A stretch of DNA of 64,000 nt from Hygrocybe punicea (Eukaryota > Basidiomycota > Agaricomycetes > Agaricales > Hygrophoraceae): the NCBI GenBank assembly GCA_963556145.1, contig OY744467.1, positions 1,550,001 through 1,614,000 of the forward strand. The letters are read 5' to 3'. This document shows positions 31,261 through 44,989 of the stretch, piece after piece. Below the pieces are notes generated by a model that was not told the DNA's origin, searched no databases, and saw only the letters and a program-made list of their open reading frames with translations. Within the stretch, counting starts at the first letter, position 1; every line of letters begins with the position of its first letter. Made by a program: the position numbers and the translations under genes.

Positions 31261-33339
31261 GTTAGATGGGATCGGAGATTGCAAACTGGATCCACTTACG
31301 ACTGGGTCCACGAGAGTCCGATGATGGGAGATGCGGAAATAAATAATCCAATTTTTTTAAAAGGACAAACGAACATACCAGCCCAATATCGTTGGAGGAT
31401 CTCGGCACCACCCTGCCCAAAGAAGAATTTGAGAGGCATTTACGGATCAGATTCTGAATCCCCTTACTGTTGGAGAGGAATGCTGAGAGCCACAGCAAGG
31501 ATTTTAGCGGTGACGAGTATGACTGAGAAACGCATGGTTGGACAAGATGTGCAAGGGGATTCAAGGTCTGAAATTGTGCGAGAAAGAGGCCTGCTCTATC
31601 CGAGAAATGTAGGAGTAGGAGTGAAGCTGAAAGTTGAAGCAGCGGATCATGACCAGCACTGATGCAGTACTGATGTCGTAGCAATGGACGTCGAAGTCGA
31701 TCTTATACTCAGGCTATAGTGCACATTTGCACCGCTCCGAGCCAAAGATTATCAAGGGACGACGGTCGATCCTTGTGTTACTACCGTAGATTGTTTTTTT
31801 CAAAGACGGAAGTCACATCAGTCCTTGCATCGATCCCAGAGTCTCAGGCTCGCCAGTCATATCGATTATCAAATGAGCTGGCAGCAACACTAGTACTTTC
31901 AGCAGTATCCAAATGCCAATTCCCCAACACCCAACCAAGGTCACCATACCGTCTCATGCAACCACGATTGGGACGTGGCAGTCACTGGCAATGAGCAACA
32001 AGAGACGACGATGGCGCAGAACGACGTGGCAACGGTCGCACAGGAGATCGAATGGGCAGTGAGCAACGACACTGGAACTTGTCACTACACTGCCAGTGGA
32101 GGCCAACCCTGAACACAGACGACTGGAGGGCGGCCGCTAACGGGAAACAGCATTTTTGCTCACGACCAATCCCCGCTGCGCTGGAAACAATCTTTGAACA
32201 TGTCGACTCCATGACAGAACTTGACAGAAACGAATCTTTTCGTGTCTTTTTGAAAATTCACGTTATTATTGGTGACACAATCTAACTTGATAAGCTCAGC
32301 AGTTCAGCGAACAAGCATCTGGACCAGTTGACTGTCAGGCACAGAGCTGAGGCTAGTTAGATCTTCATGCGGTTCGATCTTATACCCAGCACTGGTTTTT
32401 GTTGCTAATCTCAAATTTCATGACGGGATCCACGGGTCAGGCAAAACACAAGCGCAACTTCCCTGGTGGACCTTCAAATTGCATATATCAAACGCTGCTG
32501 CCACCGCCGTTGGTCCTGGGATCGGTCTATACATTGATCAGTCGTCAGTTCAACCCACTGGGATGCTTAACGTTTAACAGTTACTCTACCAAACGAGTGT
32601 GCCGCGGCACATTGTTACAAGACTTGTTCGCCAGCATCAACTTTGAAACCTTGCGTATATCTTCTCTGTCGATGGGGACTCGACGTCACCCCGAGACTCT
32701 GATGATATCCGCATGCCAGTGCCTGCTACTGGTCAAAACAAAATATGCCAAGGCTTACATTCTCCGTCGTTAGCCACTTTGCATTATCTGACATTATCTT
32801 GGTGCTAGGTATTATTGTCCCCCAAGTACGGTTACAATCTCAGATGATATATTTTCACGTCTGATTTGCTGAATCCGGGGTATGTTTTCAAGATCGTGTC
32901 TCCATTCTTGGTGGTAAACAGGCAAGCGTGGACTTCGGCCGCTTCTAGTGCTTGCTCGCTCACTGGTAGTAGGACCGTCGACCTTCAAGCTTCAAGCTGG
33001 GACCGAGTTGGTGAAAATGACGTTTCCGACACTCAAGGCATCAACTGGTATGGACCATGATATTTTCAGACCGGTAGCAGGGACCAACGAACATAACGAA
33101 GGAATCAAAGAACATGGCATGCCACGTATGTGACCGGTACCGCTTTGGTGATGATTGCAACAAATTTGGGATTCATGTCAAATAATAATAAAAAGGTATC
33201 GCGAAGAACTTCGAAACGCCAAAAGAAAAAAGAAAAAAAAAACATTGACCGTAAAAAAAAAAATTGCGGGAGTAAGAAAAGTGCGAACAAATAAATACGA
33301 ACAAGAAGAAAACAAAGGACACAGGAAACCCTCCCATCC
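31261..33339. other. No recognisable gene
   Basis: About 2 kb with overlapping short frames on both strands (31279-31662 plus, 31684-31262 minus; 32399-32773 plus), none with a known motif. The 31684-31262 minus frame could hold upstream exons of the intron-array gene, because a GTAAGT donor follows it near 31290. A-rich runs lie at 33230-33265. Confidence 0.35.
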
Positions 33340-35290
33340 TCACGCCCCCGCACTCCCAGGCGAACCAGGCGGCGACCCCCCACACCCACTCACACCTACA
33401 CAAGGACCCACCGACCCAAATTCAGTACTCATGCTCGTCCTCGGCAACTTGAACGCCTCCGACTCGCACAAGGTACGCCCCGTGCTCGTCGAGTCTTGCG
33501 TAAACCGGTGCGTCCTCGGTACGTGTCCATGTCCGTGTCCGTGTCCGTGTCCGTGTCCGTGTCCGTGTCCGTCACGGTGTCCACCATGTACCGCAGACAC
33601 CCGAAGTGCTGCGTGAGACGACCGTGCAGTAGCGACTTGAACACCAGCCGGCGAACCAGGAGAACCCAACGAAGACCCCACAACCGCACCTGCATCCAAA
33701 TTCTGCAACAACAGCTGCGTGAGGAACGCCTCCTCCGTATCAAAATCCACGTCTTCAGACCCCACCGGCGATGGGAGTGTCGATGTGCTCCCACTAGGGA
33801 GGGAGGGGAGTGGAGCATGCGGTGCGGATGAGGTGGGTGGTGGAGCTGAAGTCTTTTTCCGGATCCTCGACCTGCCGCGTGGTGTGTTGCTTCCTTTGGA
33901 TTTAGATGGGTGGAGCGCAGGATGTAGAGGTATGGTGGAGTGTCTGCTCGATGAGGGGAGGGGCGTTGCATTTGTGTTGGTGTTAGTGTCCATCGCAAGC
34001 GCGACGCCAATGTTGGGGGAGGCGAAAGGGTCGCGGAGGCTGCGAAAGTCTTCTGTGAGCTGGGAAGGCGTGGGCGTCGGTGGGTGTACGAACTGCGGTC
34101 GACCAGGGCTGGAGCCGTGGCCGAGCGTTGTGGTCGGGGCTGAGGAGGATGCGCATGCGGCGGGTGAGGCAAGTGTGTTGATGAGGCGTGGATTGGTTGC
34201 GCAGGGGTAGTAGGAGCGGTTAGGTGGGGAGCGGGGGAGAGATTGGGGCCGGGAGCGGGAGTCGGCGAGTTGGGGGAGGGAATGTGCGAGGCGATTTGGT
34301 GGAGGGGTGAAATGGGAAGAGGATTCTACTGGATCTGGGGGATAGACTAAGGAGAGGGGACATTAGTACGTAGTCGGACAGGGAAAGGGGCACTTACTGA
34401 GGAGAGCAGACATGGTCAAGAGGATCCAAATTATTACAAATACAGATTGCGCAATTTCGAGCATGGAAGTGGACGTATGGAAGTGTGTGGGGTGGAGGGA
34501 ATGGGTGGACACGGCGAGGGCGAAGGCAAGTATGGCAGATAATTGAGCGCATAGCAGGAAAGCGGCGAATGACTTTGGGATATGACGGAGAGGAGGGGGC
34601 GGTATTGACTGATTGATGTCGCGGTCGTCGGAGGATGTGATGGCGCGAAGGTAGACTGTGAGAGGTTCGTCTCTGGATGACTGAAATGGCTTTTCTCGGG
34701 AAGGGGAACTGGGCGGGAAACGAGGACGGTTGTTGCAAGAGGCCAGAATGAGGAGGAGAATGAGGGGGACAGGGAGAAGAGAGGATGCGAGGGAGAAGAG
34801 CGGGGGTAGAAGAGTGGGGAAAGAGGGGGCGAGAAAGGGAGCGATAATAGAAGAAAGGGTTGCTGTTACGAGGGAAAACCTTGAGTGAGATTACGGTAAA
34901 GTGAGAGAGAAAATAAGCTACCGCCAAGAAGAACCGTCGCTAGTGCAAAGTTGTAGAGAGCGTGTAGTTGACTTGAGAGGACGAGATGACGGTTGAGGAG
35001 GAATATTGTGGATGCACCGACTGGGCGTGGTTGTGAGCAGGCATATAGGAGTGATCAGACGAGGACCTGCCTGTGAATGTAAGGAGAGAGGTCGATACTG
35101 CCTCTGCTGCGACAAAAGCCCTTGGGGACGCAGCAAGACCAAGACCGAGACCGGCGGTGAGGACGGCGAAGAGAGAGAAAGTTGCGAAAGCGAGGTGAAC
35201 GACGGTTGGTTGTGGATGTTGGCGGGAGCAGAGTGTGTAGAGAGCGGCGAGGGGGACGGCGAGGAAGAGAGACGGGGTTATTCGAGACAT
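33340..35290 (-). CDS. Seven-helix membrane protein with long hydrophilic tail
   Basis: Exons 35290-35071, 35020-34922, 34862-34398 and 34346-33340 give 1791 nt (596 aa) when joined, with all introns in phase 1. The first intron is GC-AG (GCAGGT..CAG, 50 nt). The others are GT-AG of 59 and 51 nt. Exons 1-3 contain seven hydrophobic segments at about residues 5-20, 31-54, 59-81, 90-113, 122-146, ~200-222 and ~238-258. Exon 4 is a ~335-residue Ser/Pro-rich tail with a basic RSRIRKK patch, an acidic segment and a (GH)n tract encoded by GTGTCC hexamers. The topology resembles a receptor-like 7TM protein, but no family motif is recognised. It is divergent from the bZIP gene, with 180 bp between starts. 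Confidence 0.72.
33517..33592. repeat. GTGTCC hexanucleotide microsatellite
   Basis: About ten GTGTCC units encode the Gly-His tract of the membrane protein tail on the minus strand. The repeat length is a multiple of three, so slippage would keep the frame. Confidence 0.85.
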
Positions 35291-35343
35291 CGTTGGAGTC
35301 CATGGTCGATGAATTTAATTTATAAAGTCAATAGAAAAAGGTT

Positions 35344-35401
35344 ATTTTACCACGTGATCACGATCGAGAGCTATTTACGCGTGTTTGTCGCTGATACGTG
35401 G
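35344..35401. promoter_or_regulatory. Shared divergent promoter with CACGTG and TACGTG motifs
   Basis: The 180 bp between the membrane protein start (35290) and the bZIP start (35471) contains CCACGTGATCACG (35350-35362) and ATACGTGGC (35394-35402). TACGTG is the core of the yeast Hac1 site UPRE-2, so Hac1 autoregulation is possible. This is inference from motif matches alone. Confidence 0.4.
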
Positions 35402-35470
35402 CACCGCAGCCATCAACCTCTACAAGACGAGTCATTCCCCTACTCTTTCCAACCCAACCGCCCACCCACG

Positions 35471-36573
35471 ATGAGCATAAACCCATCATCCCTCGCTCTC
35501 CCATCTCCCCGCCCTTCGCCGACTCCGTCCGCCATCGACGCCACGCCACCGGGTCCCTCTCGCAAGCGACCTCGCTCCGATGTCTCCCCGGAAGACAAAA
35601 AGGAAGCTCGGGCCCACCGCAACCGCATCGCTGCCCAGAACTCCCGGGACAAGCGAAAAGCACACTTCTCCTTCCTCGAACGCCGCGTCGCAGAGCTCGA
35701 AGCAGAGAACCGCCAGCTCCGCGCTGGCTTGCCTGCGCCGACTCAACCGACACAGTCTCTCGACAACATCGTTCACTCCGCCCGCGACAGAGAGAACGAG
35801 GAGCTCCGTGAGCGAGTTCGCACCCTCGAACAGGGTTGGAACGCAGTAGTCAAGGCACTTGCTGCCCAGGGCCTTCCCACTGGCCAATCTACCCCCCCTC
35901 CTCCCTCTGACTCTTCACCAACCTCCGCTTTCCCCGTCCTCGTACCCCCTCCATCACCCTTCCCAATCTCTCCCACTCCATCCAACTCTTCCCTCTCAAC
36001 TTCCAACCTCTTCTCGGACGACTTTGACTTCGAGTTCGAGCCCACTCGCCACCTCGCACGGGTGGCGACCACCGAGATTCTCCCCTCGGTGTCCCTGCAG
36101 CGGGTGGTCTCGCAACAACAACAACAACAAGCCATCCATCCTCTCCCCCCTCTCCTCCCTACAATACATCGCCCGCACCCTCCCCCGTTGACGACGCTAC
36201 GATGGAATCCCTCTTCCGCGAAATCCTCGCTGCTTCCCCGGCGCTCCCACAAACGTCTCTTCCTATGGACACAACCCCGCCGCTGTCCTCCGTCAACGCC
36301 ACCACGCCGCCGCCACCGCCACCGCCCCCGGTAATCCCCACCGCACACCTGGACTGGGTGTCTGCAGAGGATATTCAGAGAATGCTGGACATGCTCCCCG
36401 GGGCGCAGTCAGACGCACACGATCATGTGCCTGCCGCCGTCGTTGACTTCCCTTCCGCTCTGGACCTCGACATGGGTCTCGACCTGGACCTGGGGACATC
36501 TGGATCTGGATCTGGATCCGGTTGGGAGTTGAACAATTGGGCTTCTGCCGCGTCGGGTATCGGCGTGTTTTGA
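35471..36573 (+). CDS. bZIP transcription factor, Hac1/Cib1/XBP1 type
   Basis: The ATG at 35471 (ACGATGAG) starts a frame with a Pro/Ser-rich N-terminus and a PSRKRPRS basic patch. A bZIP follows at ~residues 48-90: HRNRIAAQNSRDKRKAHFSF and leucine heptads in FLERRVAELEAEN. NR-AAQ-SRD is the Hac1/XBP1 signature of the unfolded protein response regulator in the nucleus. The unspliced frame ends at 36334 in basic, low-complexity residues. A second frame, open from ~36100 to TGA at 36571-36573, encodes a Ser/Pro then acidic, Leu/Asp-rich end (LDLDMGLDLDLG) like an activation domain. The frames meet at CCCTGCAGCGGG (36093-36104), a match to the Ire1 loop (CTG/CAGC). Removing 3n+2 nt there joins them. 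This is probably the Ire1-spliced UPR factor. Confidence 0.82.
36093..36117 (+). promoter_or_regulatory. Candidate Ire1 unconventional splice site
   Basis: The 7-nt loop CTGCAGC, flanked by pairing GTCC/GGGT (two G-C, two G-U), matches the XBP1/HAC1 loop with cleavage after CTG. A 20 nt excision (36098-36117), the size known from Aspergillus and Trichoderma, restores the downstream frame, but I see no clear second hairpin, so the 3' site is open. Confidence 0.5.
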
Positions 36574-37200
36574 AGCATATGTCTGGCGTTCTCTTCATCT
36601 CTATCTGCCTATTTATTTCATCAAGTCCACTCATCGGTAATCGGTTTCGGTTTCGCTTCTCCATCTAGACTCTTTACATACCTCGTCTTCTTTTTTGGCC
36701 GTTCCTTCCTTATGGATCTCCTACGCTTCCAAACACGTACTCATCCTCGTCATCTTTGTTCCATCGTACACGTACATTTCCCCCTCCCCATCTTATTACC
36801 CACTCCTTACGCACTCTCCTTCCCTTCCTCCGAAAATTCTGATGCTTTGCTCCTTCTCTACGTTCTCTCTTCCCCACTTTTTCTCCCCTACGGGGTTGAT
36901 GAAATGTGTGGGGTTGGGGGGGTGTTTGGGTAGTGAGCGCTTGGGGTTTTTGTGGTTGGGGGGTGGAGTTTATGGGTTTGGATTGAGAATGTGTCGGGTA
37001 GTCTATTACATACGAATTGAAAAAGATGATATCAAGTCTAATTGGATTGAGCTAGCTAAGTCTGTGGATTTCTGCTAACATGATTTCAATAAGGCAATAA
37101 TTGCTATTTATAGAAATAAAGGGTTTGAAGAATATTATTACAGCCGTGTTTATGTTTTAGTGTTTGCCAATTAGGCGACCTTCGTGCTGGCGACATAGGT
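36574..37200. other. Intergenic between bZIP gene and S1P lyase
   Basis: T/C-rich sequence without a supported frame. It holds the 3' UTR of the bZIP gene and the promoter of the next gene. Confidence 0.5.
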
Positions 37201-39909
37201 ATGCCTTCATGGTATGCAACCAACTCGACCAAGGCGTTGACCAATCGTATATACGAGAACGCCAAAACCATCATCTTCTTCTACCTCCTCCTCTCCAATG
37301 CAATCCGAGTAAAGCGCCACCTTCGAGCAAGAGGAATAACAGGAACCGCGGGTGAATTCTGGAGATGGATATCCGAGGTAGGTTGCCTCACCACCCTGCC
37401 AGGAAGTCTGTGGAACCATACCGAACAAAAAAGAATTTGACGCACATCTACAAAACAATAGCGAATAATTCACTTTGCTCTGCGACTCCCAACAGCGCAG
37501 CAGAAAGTGCAGCTCCAGATGGACAGAGCTAAACTGGACATCGAAAACAAGCTTGTGCCGAAGGGCGCTGACGTGACAAGACATCTGACACTCCCAGTGC
37601 AAGGCCAGTCGCTGGAATGGATCCTCGCGGAGATGGACAGAATGGATGGAGAGTTGTTGGGTGGCCAGGCGAACTTGAAAGCTTGGCGGCTCGGGAAACT
37701 ATCTGGCGCTGTTTACCGTGCGTATTCTCGTTATTTTATGTTTCTTTGATCTTTTTTGATCCACAGTCCATTCTCTCTCTTTTTTTTCTTGCTCTCCTGC
37801 CTGCCTGCCTGCCTGCCTCTCCGCCGTGTCTTCAACGAAAACTGTTCAAAGACGGTGGAGAAGATCTTGAAAGGGTCATCGTTTCGGCTTATCAACACTA
37901 CTACGTGGCCAATCCGCTCCACCCGGACATATTCCCTGCGATACGTAAAATGGAGGCTGAGATCGTCTCCATGTGTTTGAGAATGTACAACAATCCAGAT
38001 GGGGCCGGGACTATGACTTCCGGCGGTACGGAGTCGATCATCATGGCCATCAAGACTTACAGAGATTGGGCAAAGTCCACTAAAGGAATCACTGAACCCG
38101 AAATGTGCGTCAAGTAATGAACGTTTACGGTTGAAATTTGGTTCCTTGATATCTCTCGGGTTGGTTTCCTCCCCCCCCCCCTCCCTCCCATCGCCTGCAT
38201 CCCTTTCATCTATAGCGTTATACCTGCGTCTGCACATGCGGCGTTTGACAAGGGTGCTGCGTACCTCAAAATCAAGGTCCACAATATCCCGGTAGATTCC
38301 TACACGCGCAAGGTCGATCTAAAACGGGTCAAGCGAGCCATGTCAGTTTCACAGTTTTCCTGTTATCCAAATAAAATTAAAATATTAAATTAAAAAAACT
38401 CTACTCGGTGCCAGAAACGGGAACACCATCATGGCAAGTGCATATATACATGCATAGCATAACATAACATATCCACCTGCCCCCGTGCTCTTTTTATCTG
38501 ATGCCTTTTTTCTGTTTTTTTTCAGATTGTCGGTTCTGCAGTCAATTTCCCCGATGGCAACCAGGATGACATCACTGCTTTGGGGTCTCTGGCCGCTTTA
38601 CACAATATTGGCCTACACGTAGACTGCTGCCTTGGCAGTTTTATAGTTCCCTTTCTCGAGCAGGCCGGGCTCGCGGACGGCGAGAATGGACACTTCAAGC
38701 TCGAACCGTTTGACTTCACGGTGCGCGGGGTCACGAGTATTAGCTGTGATACGCATAAAGTGAGCGTTTGAACTGGGGAATAGAAATCGAGAAGGATTGC
38801 TGACATATTTGCTTTCAATCGTTAGTATGGGTTTGCGCCAAAGGTGTGTGTGTGTGCGGTTGTTATGTCTCTATCTCTCCCCCCCCTACCCCCCATTTCG
38901 TTTTCTACTCACTCGATTCGGGATAAACTTTGCAGGGCTCTTCGGTCATCATGTACCGCTCCGCTGATCTTCGCAAGTATCAGTACTACGTCAACCCGCA
39001 TTGGTCAGGTTCGTCCGTCTCGTAGTTTCAAATTAATAATAATGAATTAATTCACGTTCAATGCTTTCTTGTTCTCTTCTCTTCATGGAAACATTAAGGA
39101 GGCGTTTATGCTAGTCCGAGTCTATCCGGTTCACGGTATGTTCCTCCATGTTTATCCCGTGATCCCAGAATTTTATTGGTATTCATGCATTGGATGATAG
39201 GCCGGGAGCTCTGATCGCTGGGACATGGGCTGTGATGCAATACATGGGATCAAAGTGCGTTTCTTCATCCTCACGGCAACTCCCCTCCCTCGCCCCCGAA
39301 TGTACACAACAAATCTAACGCCAGGGCTCAGCGGATACCTCGAATCCTGTCGTGCAATCGTCACCTGCGCACGCACTATTGCCAATGCCATCACTACCAC
39401 CATCCCAGAGCTCTATGTGCTCGGCTCGCCCCCGGCTTCGGTTGTGGCTTTTGCTTCGAAGCACCCCAAGGTGGATGTCCTTGAGGTAGGGGATGCGATG
39501 GCACTCCGAGGGTGGTGTTTGAATGCACTCAGTGGGCCGGCGGCTGTGCATATTGCGTGTACGGTGAGTAGTGTGGTGGTTCCTCCCTCTTTTTTTTTTT
39601 TTCATAGGTTTTTTTTTTTTCATTAAATAAATGTTTTTATCGGAAGCTTTTGACGGTTGGAGTTGTCGATACCTTTATTGCGGACTTGAAGGACGCAGTG
39701 AAGGAAGCCAAGTTGAATCCTTCGGGGAAAGGCATGATGGTGGCGGTGTACGGTATGTACTGATTGATTGCCTGGCAATTATTAAATGTTTCCTGTGTTG
39801 ATTTTCGTTTTTTTTTTGTCTGTAAGGTCTCAGTAATTCGAGTCCTGTTGGACCTGCGATGGTGGGTCAGCTGGCTACGGCATTTTTGGACACGTTGTAT
39901 AAAGCTTAA
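37201..39909 (+). CDS. DPL1: Sphingosine-1-phosphate lyase
   Basis: Thirteen exons (37201-37377, 37501-37717, 37852-38104, 38216-38341, 38415-38433, 38526-38759, 38826-38843, 38936-39008, 39099-39135, 39201-39254, 39332-39563, 39647-39752, 39827-39909) join to 1629 nt (542 aa), the usual family length. A membrane anchor ([15 protein letters not shown]) is followed by the conserved [20 protein letters not shown] region, [17 protein letters not shown], and [12 protein letters not shown]. The PLP lysine lies in CDTHKYGFAPKG, spanning the 18-nt exon 38826-38843. The enzyme cleaves phosphorylated long-chain bases to phosphoethanolamine and a fatty aldehyde in the ER membrane, the exit step of sphingolipid breakdown. 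The intron at 38434-38525 is GC-AG. A further upstream exon is possible, because the start is unusually close to the membrane segment. Confidence 0.95.
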
Positions 39910-40804
39910 GAGTGGAAATGGAGGTTGTTGTGGAAAGGTGTTTTTTTGACATTGATATTTATATAATACCTAACCCCAACACTTGACAAGCAAGTTTTTT
40001 GCTCTGTCACTCGCTAGGTTGAGCTGGATCAGTTTTTGTTTAGTCTGGATCATTCTTACGATTACGATAAATGTTCTTCTGCACAATCCGTACTGGTGTT
40101 TCGGACTGGCACGGACTTCGGAGACTCATAGCTATAGGAGATATCATTGCAATGTCATCGCTTTGGATCCGAGTAGTCGGACAGTCTGCATGGAGCTGTC
40201 AATGCACCGATCCCCATTCAACTTGAAACTGACAACCGTACGCGTCACCCGCGCCGGCCGTCGGAGCATGCATGCATGGAAACACAACGGTGAAAAATGG
40301 GTCCATACAGACTCACCGTCGTGAACCCACCGATATTATGATCTCTGTAGGGTCTGGTTCTACTAGTATCGCGAGTAGAGACTGCTAACTACTAGTAACT
40401 CGAAGTAAGCGACGGCCGGGCGCTGCAGCGGTGAGTTCCCACACTTATGCATGTTGCTGAGTCACGTCCAGAGACTGATCGGGGCATAATTTGAACCGAT
40501 AGCGACAGAAATCAATGGCGGTACAGTATCTAATCTTCTTCAAGTTGTTCCATCACTGTCCAGGACGTCCAGTACTAGCCTGAGTGTTCTCAGCGCTGCC
40601 GCGTCGTTCGACCAAACTGCTGCACTTGACGACCCTTGTGGACAAGCGCCCTGTATCGAGGCACTCGGACGGTAAGACTGGAACGGATTTGTGGTTTGGA
40701 TTCTGACAGTATCAGACTTCTAGCGACCACCGCTTCCACTTAGGCCTTATCCGATTGTCTCAGACCTTTGATATCTCCGTTATAGTAACCAAAACAGATT
40801 GGCA
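39910..40804. other. Intergenic, nothing recognised
   Basis: Short frames only. The 39983-40324 plus frame has no motif. CTACTAGTATCGCG..ACTACTAG near 40355-40400 can form a weak hairpin. Confidence 0.45.
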
Positions 40805-42823
40805 ATGACTTCTTCCTCTACCCCACTCTCAAGGTCTTCCGACTCTACCATGTCCTCTCCAACTTGTCTTGCCTTTTCTCTTCCTCTTCTGCCAGGGGAC
40901 CTCCTTCTGGAAGTCGCCACTTGGCTCCATGCACGTTCGGATATCCTCCATTTTATACAAACGGCAAGTCATGTTTTTGGTTCCAACGCCTCACTATATC
41001 ACAGTTAACATTTGCTTTCCACGCCTACAGTCAACCCGAATCTTCGAGAGTGTTATTCCGTTCCTATATGAAACTGTCGTGCTGGTCAATGCAGAGCAGT
41101 GTACGCAGACGCTGGGTATGCTCTTCCGTCGCCCGGAAATAGCACGTCATGTTAGGAAGCTCGTTGTGCGGACTGGACGTGACGGATCCGTTGTGTCTTC
41201 CATCATTCGGAAGGTCGCCGTGCGCTTCGATGCTTTGAGTAGCTTTGAATGGGACGGGGATGAGATGCCAGAGGAAGATATATGGTTCGCTTTAAGAATG
41301 CTGTTGGTAAACTTTCCCAGCTTACCATCTGTCTGACAAACCTGAACATTAAAAATTTGTAGTTGCCCACGATTACGACGTATTTCCACAACCATTGGAT
41401 CTAATTTACCCAAGCGGAACAGTCACGTACGACAATTCTTGTGTTATCAATGCAAGAGGTAACTGACATTGATGTCCCCTCCGATTTGTAGCTTTTTGAC
41501 TTTGTTGACCTACTTGGGTTTTCTTTGGATCTCAAACCTGGCTTCTATAATGATCATATCGATATGTTCCTGGACGGTTAGTATCCAATGCGCTACGAAC
41601 CTGTTCGAGAATCTCAAGCTCCCACCATCAGCGCAATCGCCCATATATTATTACCGTAGCCTTTGGGAGATGTTGGACAAACGGTGCCCAAACCTTGAAG
41701 AACTGTCCATCCAAGCTAGCTTTCCGGAACCGATAAACGCTCATCACCTTGCAACTGCCCGCTGGAAGAATCTTCGTAAGCTCAATATCGGAGATCTGAG
41801 AATCGATTCGCAGGCAGATGTGTCGGACCCAAATCAGAAGGCCCCTGTTGTCGCGTTCCTCGAGGCCCACGCAAACCTGCAAAGCCTCAAACTATCCAGA
41901 CACAGCATTCAACCTTTGCACCTGTCTGCTCTTGGTCCAGAAGCCCTCCCATACATCACTGAGTTTAACGGAACGCTTGAACAACTCCGAGAGCTCCCCC
42001 ATATTCACCCACGCCTCAAATCAGTCGCATTCCAGGACCCAATCCAATCCCGACCAGTGGCTGCTGTGACGGTCACCACGGTCTTACAGAATCTTCCGGC
42101 TTTAGTCGATCTCACGGTCTCGTTTGCCCTTCACTCCATGTACGATAACACCAACTTCCTACGCTCAATCACCGCCGCCTGCCCTCAGCTGGAACGTCTA
42201 GAGCTTACGTGTGCAGACATACCTTCGTTTCAGCTCGTGAGTTTAATAAAAAAAGTAAATACTCATGTTGTTCCTCTAGACTTACAAACTTCCTCCTACA
42301 GGACTCTTTGTCCAAAACTATCCGCAAATTCACGAAGCTTCGTGACCTATCTCTCGCGCTCGTACAATTTCCCTGCGACGACACCCTTTCTGCCGGGGCC
42401 ACGCGTATAGCACGCGCTAACCCCCGTCTCAGCACTTTCACTCTCATTTATCTCCCACCGTCACAACCCCTCCAGCTCGCGTTCTCTCTCCCCTTCTCGT
42501 TCTTCGTTCCCACGAAGGTGACTGGCAGGTATCAAGTCGTTTGCGACGAACACGGCATCCCGACCAGTCTCGTAGCGCAGGAGCAACGGTGTCTTGTCTG
42601 GCCGTGGGGCCTTGGTGTGTGGCGCTCTTCGACAAAGAAGCAGACTCTGGACCTTAGGCCTGCTGGGTATCCTGGGCGGGAGCAGGGAGGGGTGATGGGG
42701 CTGATCCTGGAGAAGTCTGCGTCTGGAGATGAGATCCGGATAATCCTGTTCTATCTGCTTTTGGTGTCTTTGGCTGTGTGGGGATTCTTTGCACAAGGGA
42801 ATGGGAATGGTGGTTCCCGTTGA
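40805..42823 (+). CDS. F-box / leucine-rich repeat-like protein
   Basis: Exon 1 (ATG 40805) has the F-box-like LPLLPGDLLLEVATWL..SDILHFIQTA, expected to bind Skp1 in an SCF ubiquitin ligase. After an intron starting GTCATG near 40968, exon 2 continues RLQSTRIFESVIPFLYETVVL and runs to ~41335. The next coding block (from about 41580 to 42238) has LRR-like units: CPNLEELSI, WKNLRKLNIGDLRI, LQSLKLS and CPQLERLEL. An intron (GTGAGT 42239 to CAG 42301) precedes the last exon, TIRKFTKLRDLSLA. The product ends with a hydrophobic helix (IILFYLLLVSLAVWGFF) after a 100-residue tail. Exon borders between 41335 and 41580 are uncertain. Basidiomycetes carry many such F-box proteins; the substrate cannot be inferred. 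Confidence 0.72.
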
Positions 42824-43364
42824 CGTGGTGATGCAGGACTGGTGTTATGTTGATGGTCTTTTTACTTTTTTTTACTCTAGTCGTCGTAATTTGTTTTCAA
42901 TTGATGGATTACCACGTGAGTCCGTCCCAAACGTACGTTATCCCACGTTCACATCCGAGCCTCCTAACGCAAGTACCCTCAGTTTACAGAACTCTGGATC
43001 CCACTGTACTGACCGAAAAGCTTGTTTTTCAAACCATAAAGCCAACCAAAGCCAACCATGTTGAGTAAAAAGTAGACCAACAATGTTGTTCACGTCAAAT
43101 AGCAAGCACCGGAATGTCTACTTCGGATGTCTACGTAAATAATGCAACTCTGTTTCCGATGTTCAAAACAACACAAATGGGAGCGAATACAAATACCATC
43201 ATCTAGATCAATACCTGTCAGTGTTGTAGGAAATACAAGAAATGCAAGGTTGGTCGAGTATAATTAGAAGGTGCCGATTGCAATTTTAGAGGTGGTGATC
43301 GAGTATAAAATGGCGGGTGGATAGGAATCAGGACCTGACAACTGGTCAGCGTGTGTCCCATCTT
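42824..43364. other. Intergenic between convergent genes
   Basis: 3' flanks of the F-box and PRMT genes. No supported frame. Confidence 0.5.
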
Positions 43365-44984
<1,620 letters not shown>

Positions 44985-44989
44985 TCAGT

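Noticed and set aside
31262..31684. 140-aa minus and 127-aa plus overlapping frames as separate genes
   Set aside because: Neither has an ATG with support or a motif; at most the minus frame contains upstream exons of the intron-array gene.
33429..34172. 247-aa minus-strand Arg/Pro/His-rich frame
   Set aside because: It overlaps exon 4 of the seven-helix protein in another frame; the exon 4 frame joins in phase with three upstream exons.
36104..36131. Conventional intron GTGGTC..CAAG to explain the bZIP frame change
   Set aside because: It is 28 nt, too short for a fungal spliceosomal intron, lacks a branch site, and its length (3n+1) gives the wrong frame.
35773..36348. 191-aa minus-strand frame opposite the bZIP gene
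   Set aside because: It is a shadow of the bZIP coding strand, with a Cys run from the CAA repeat.
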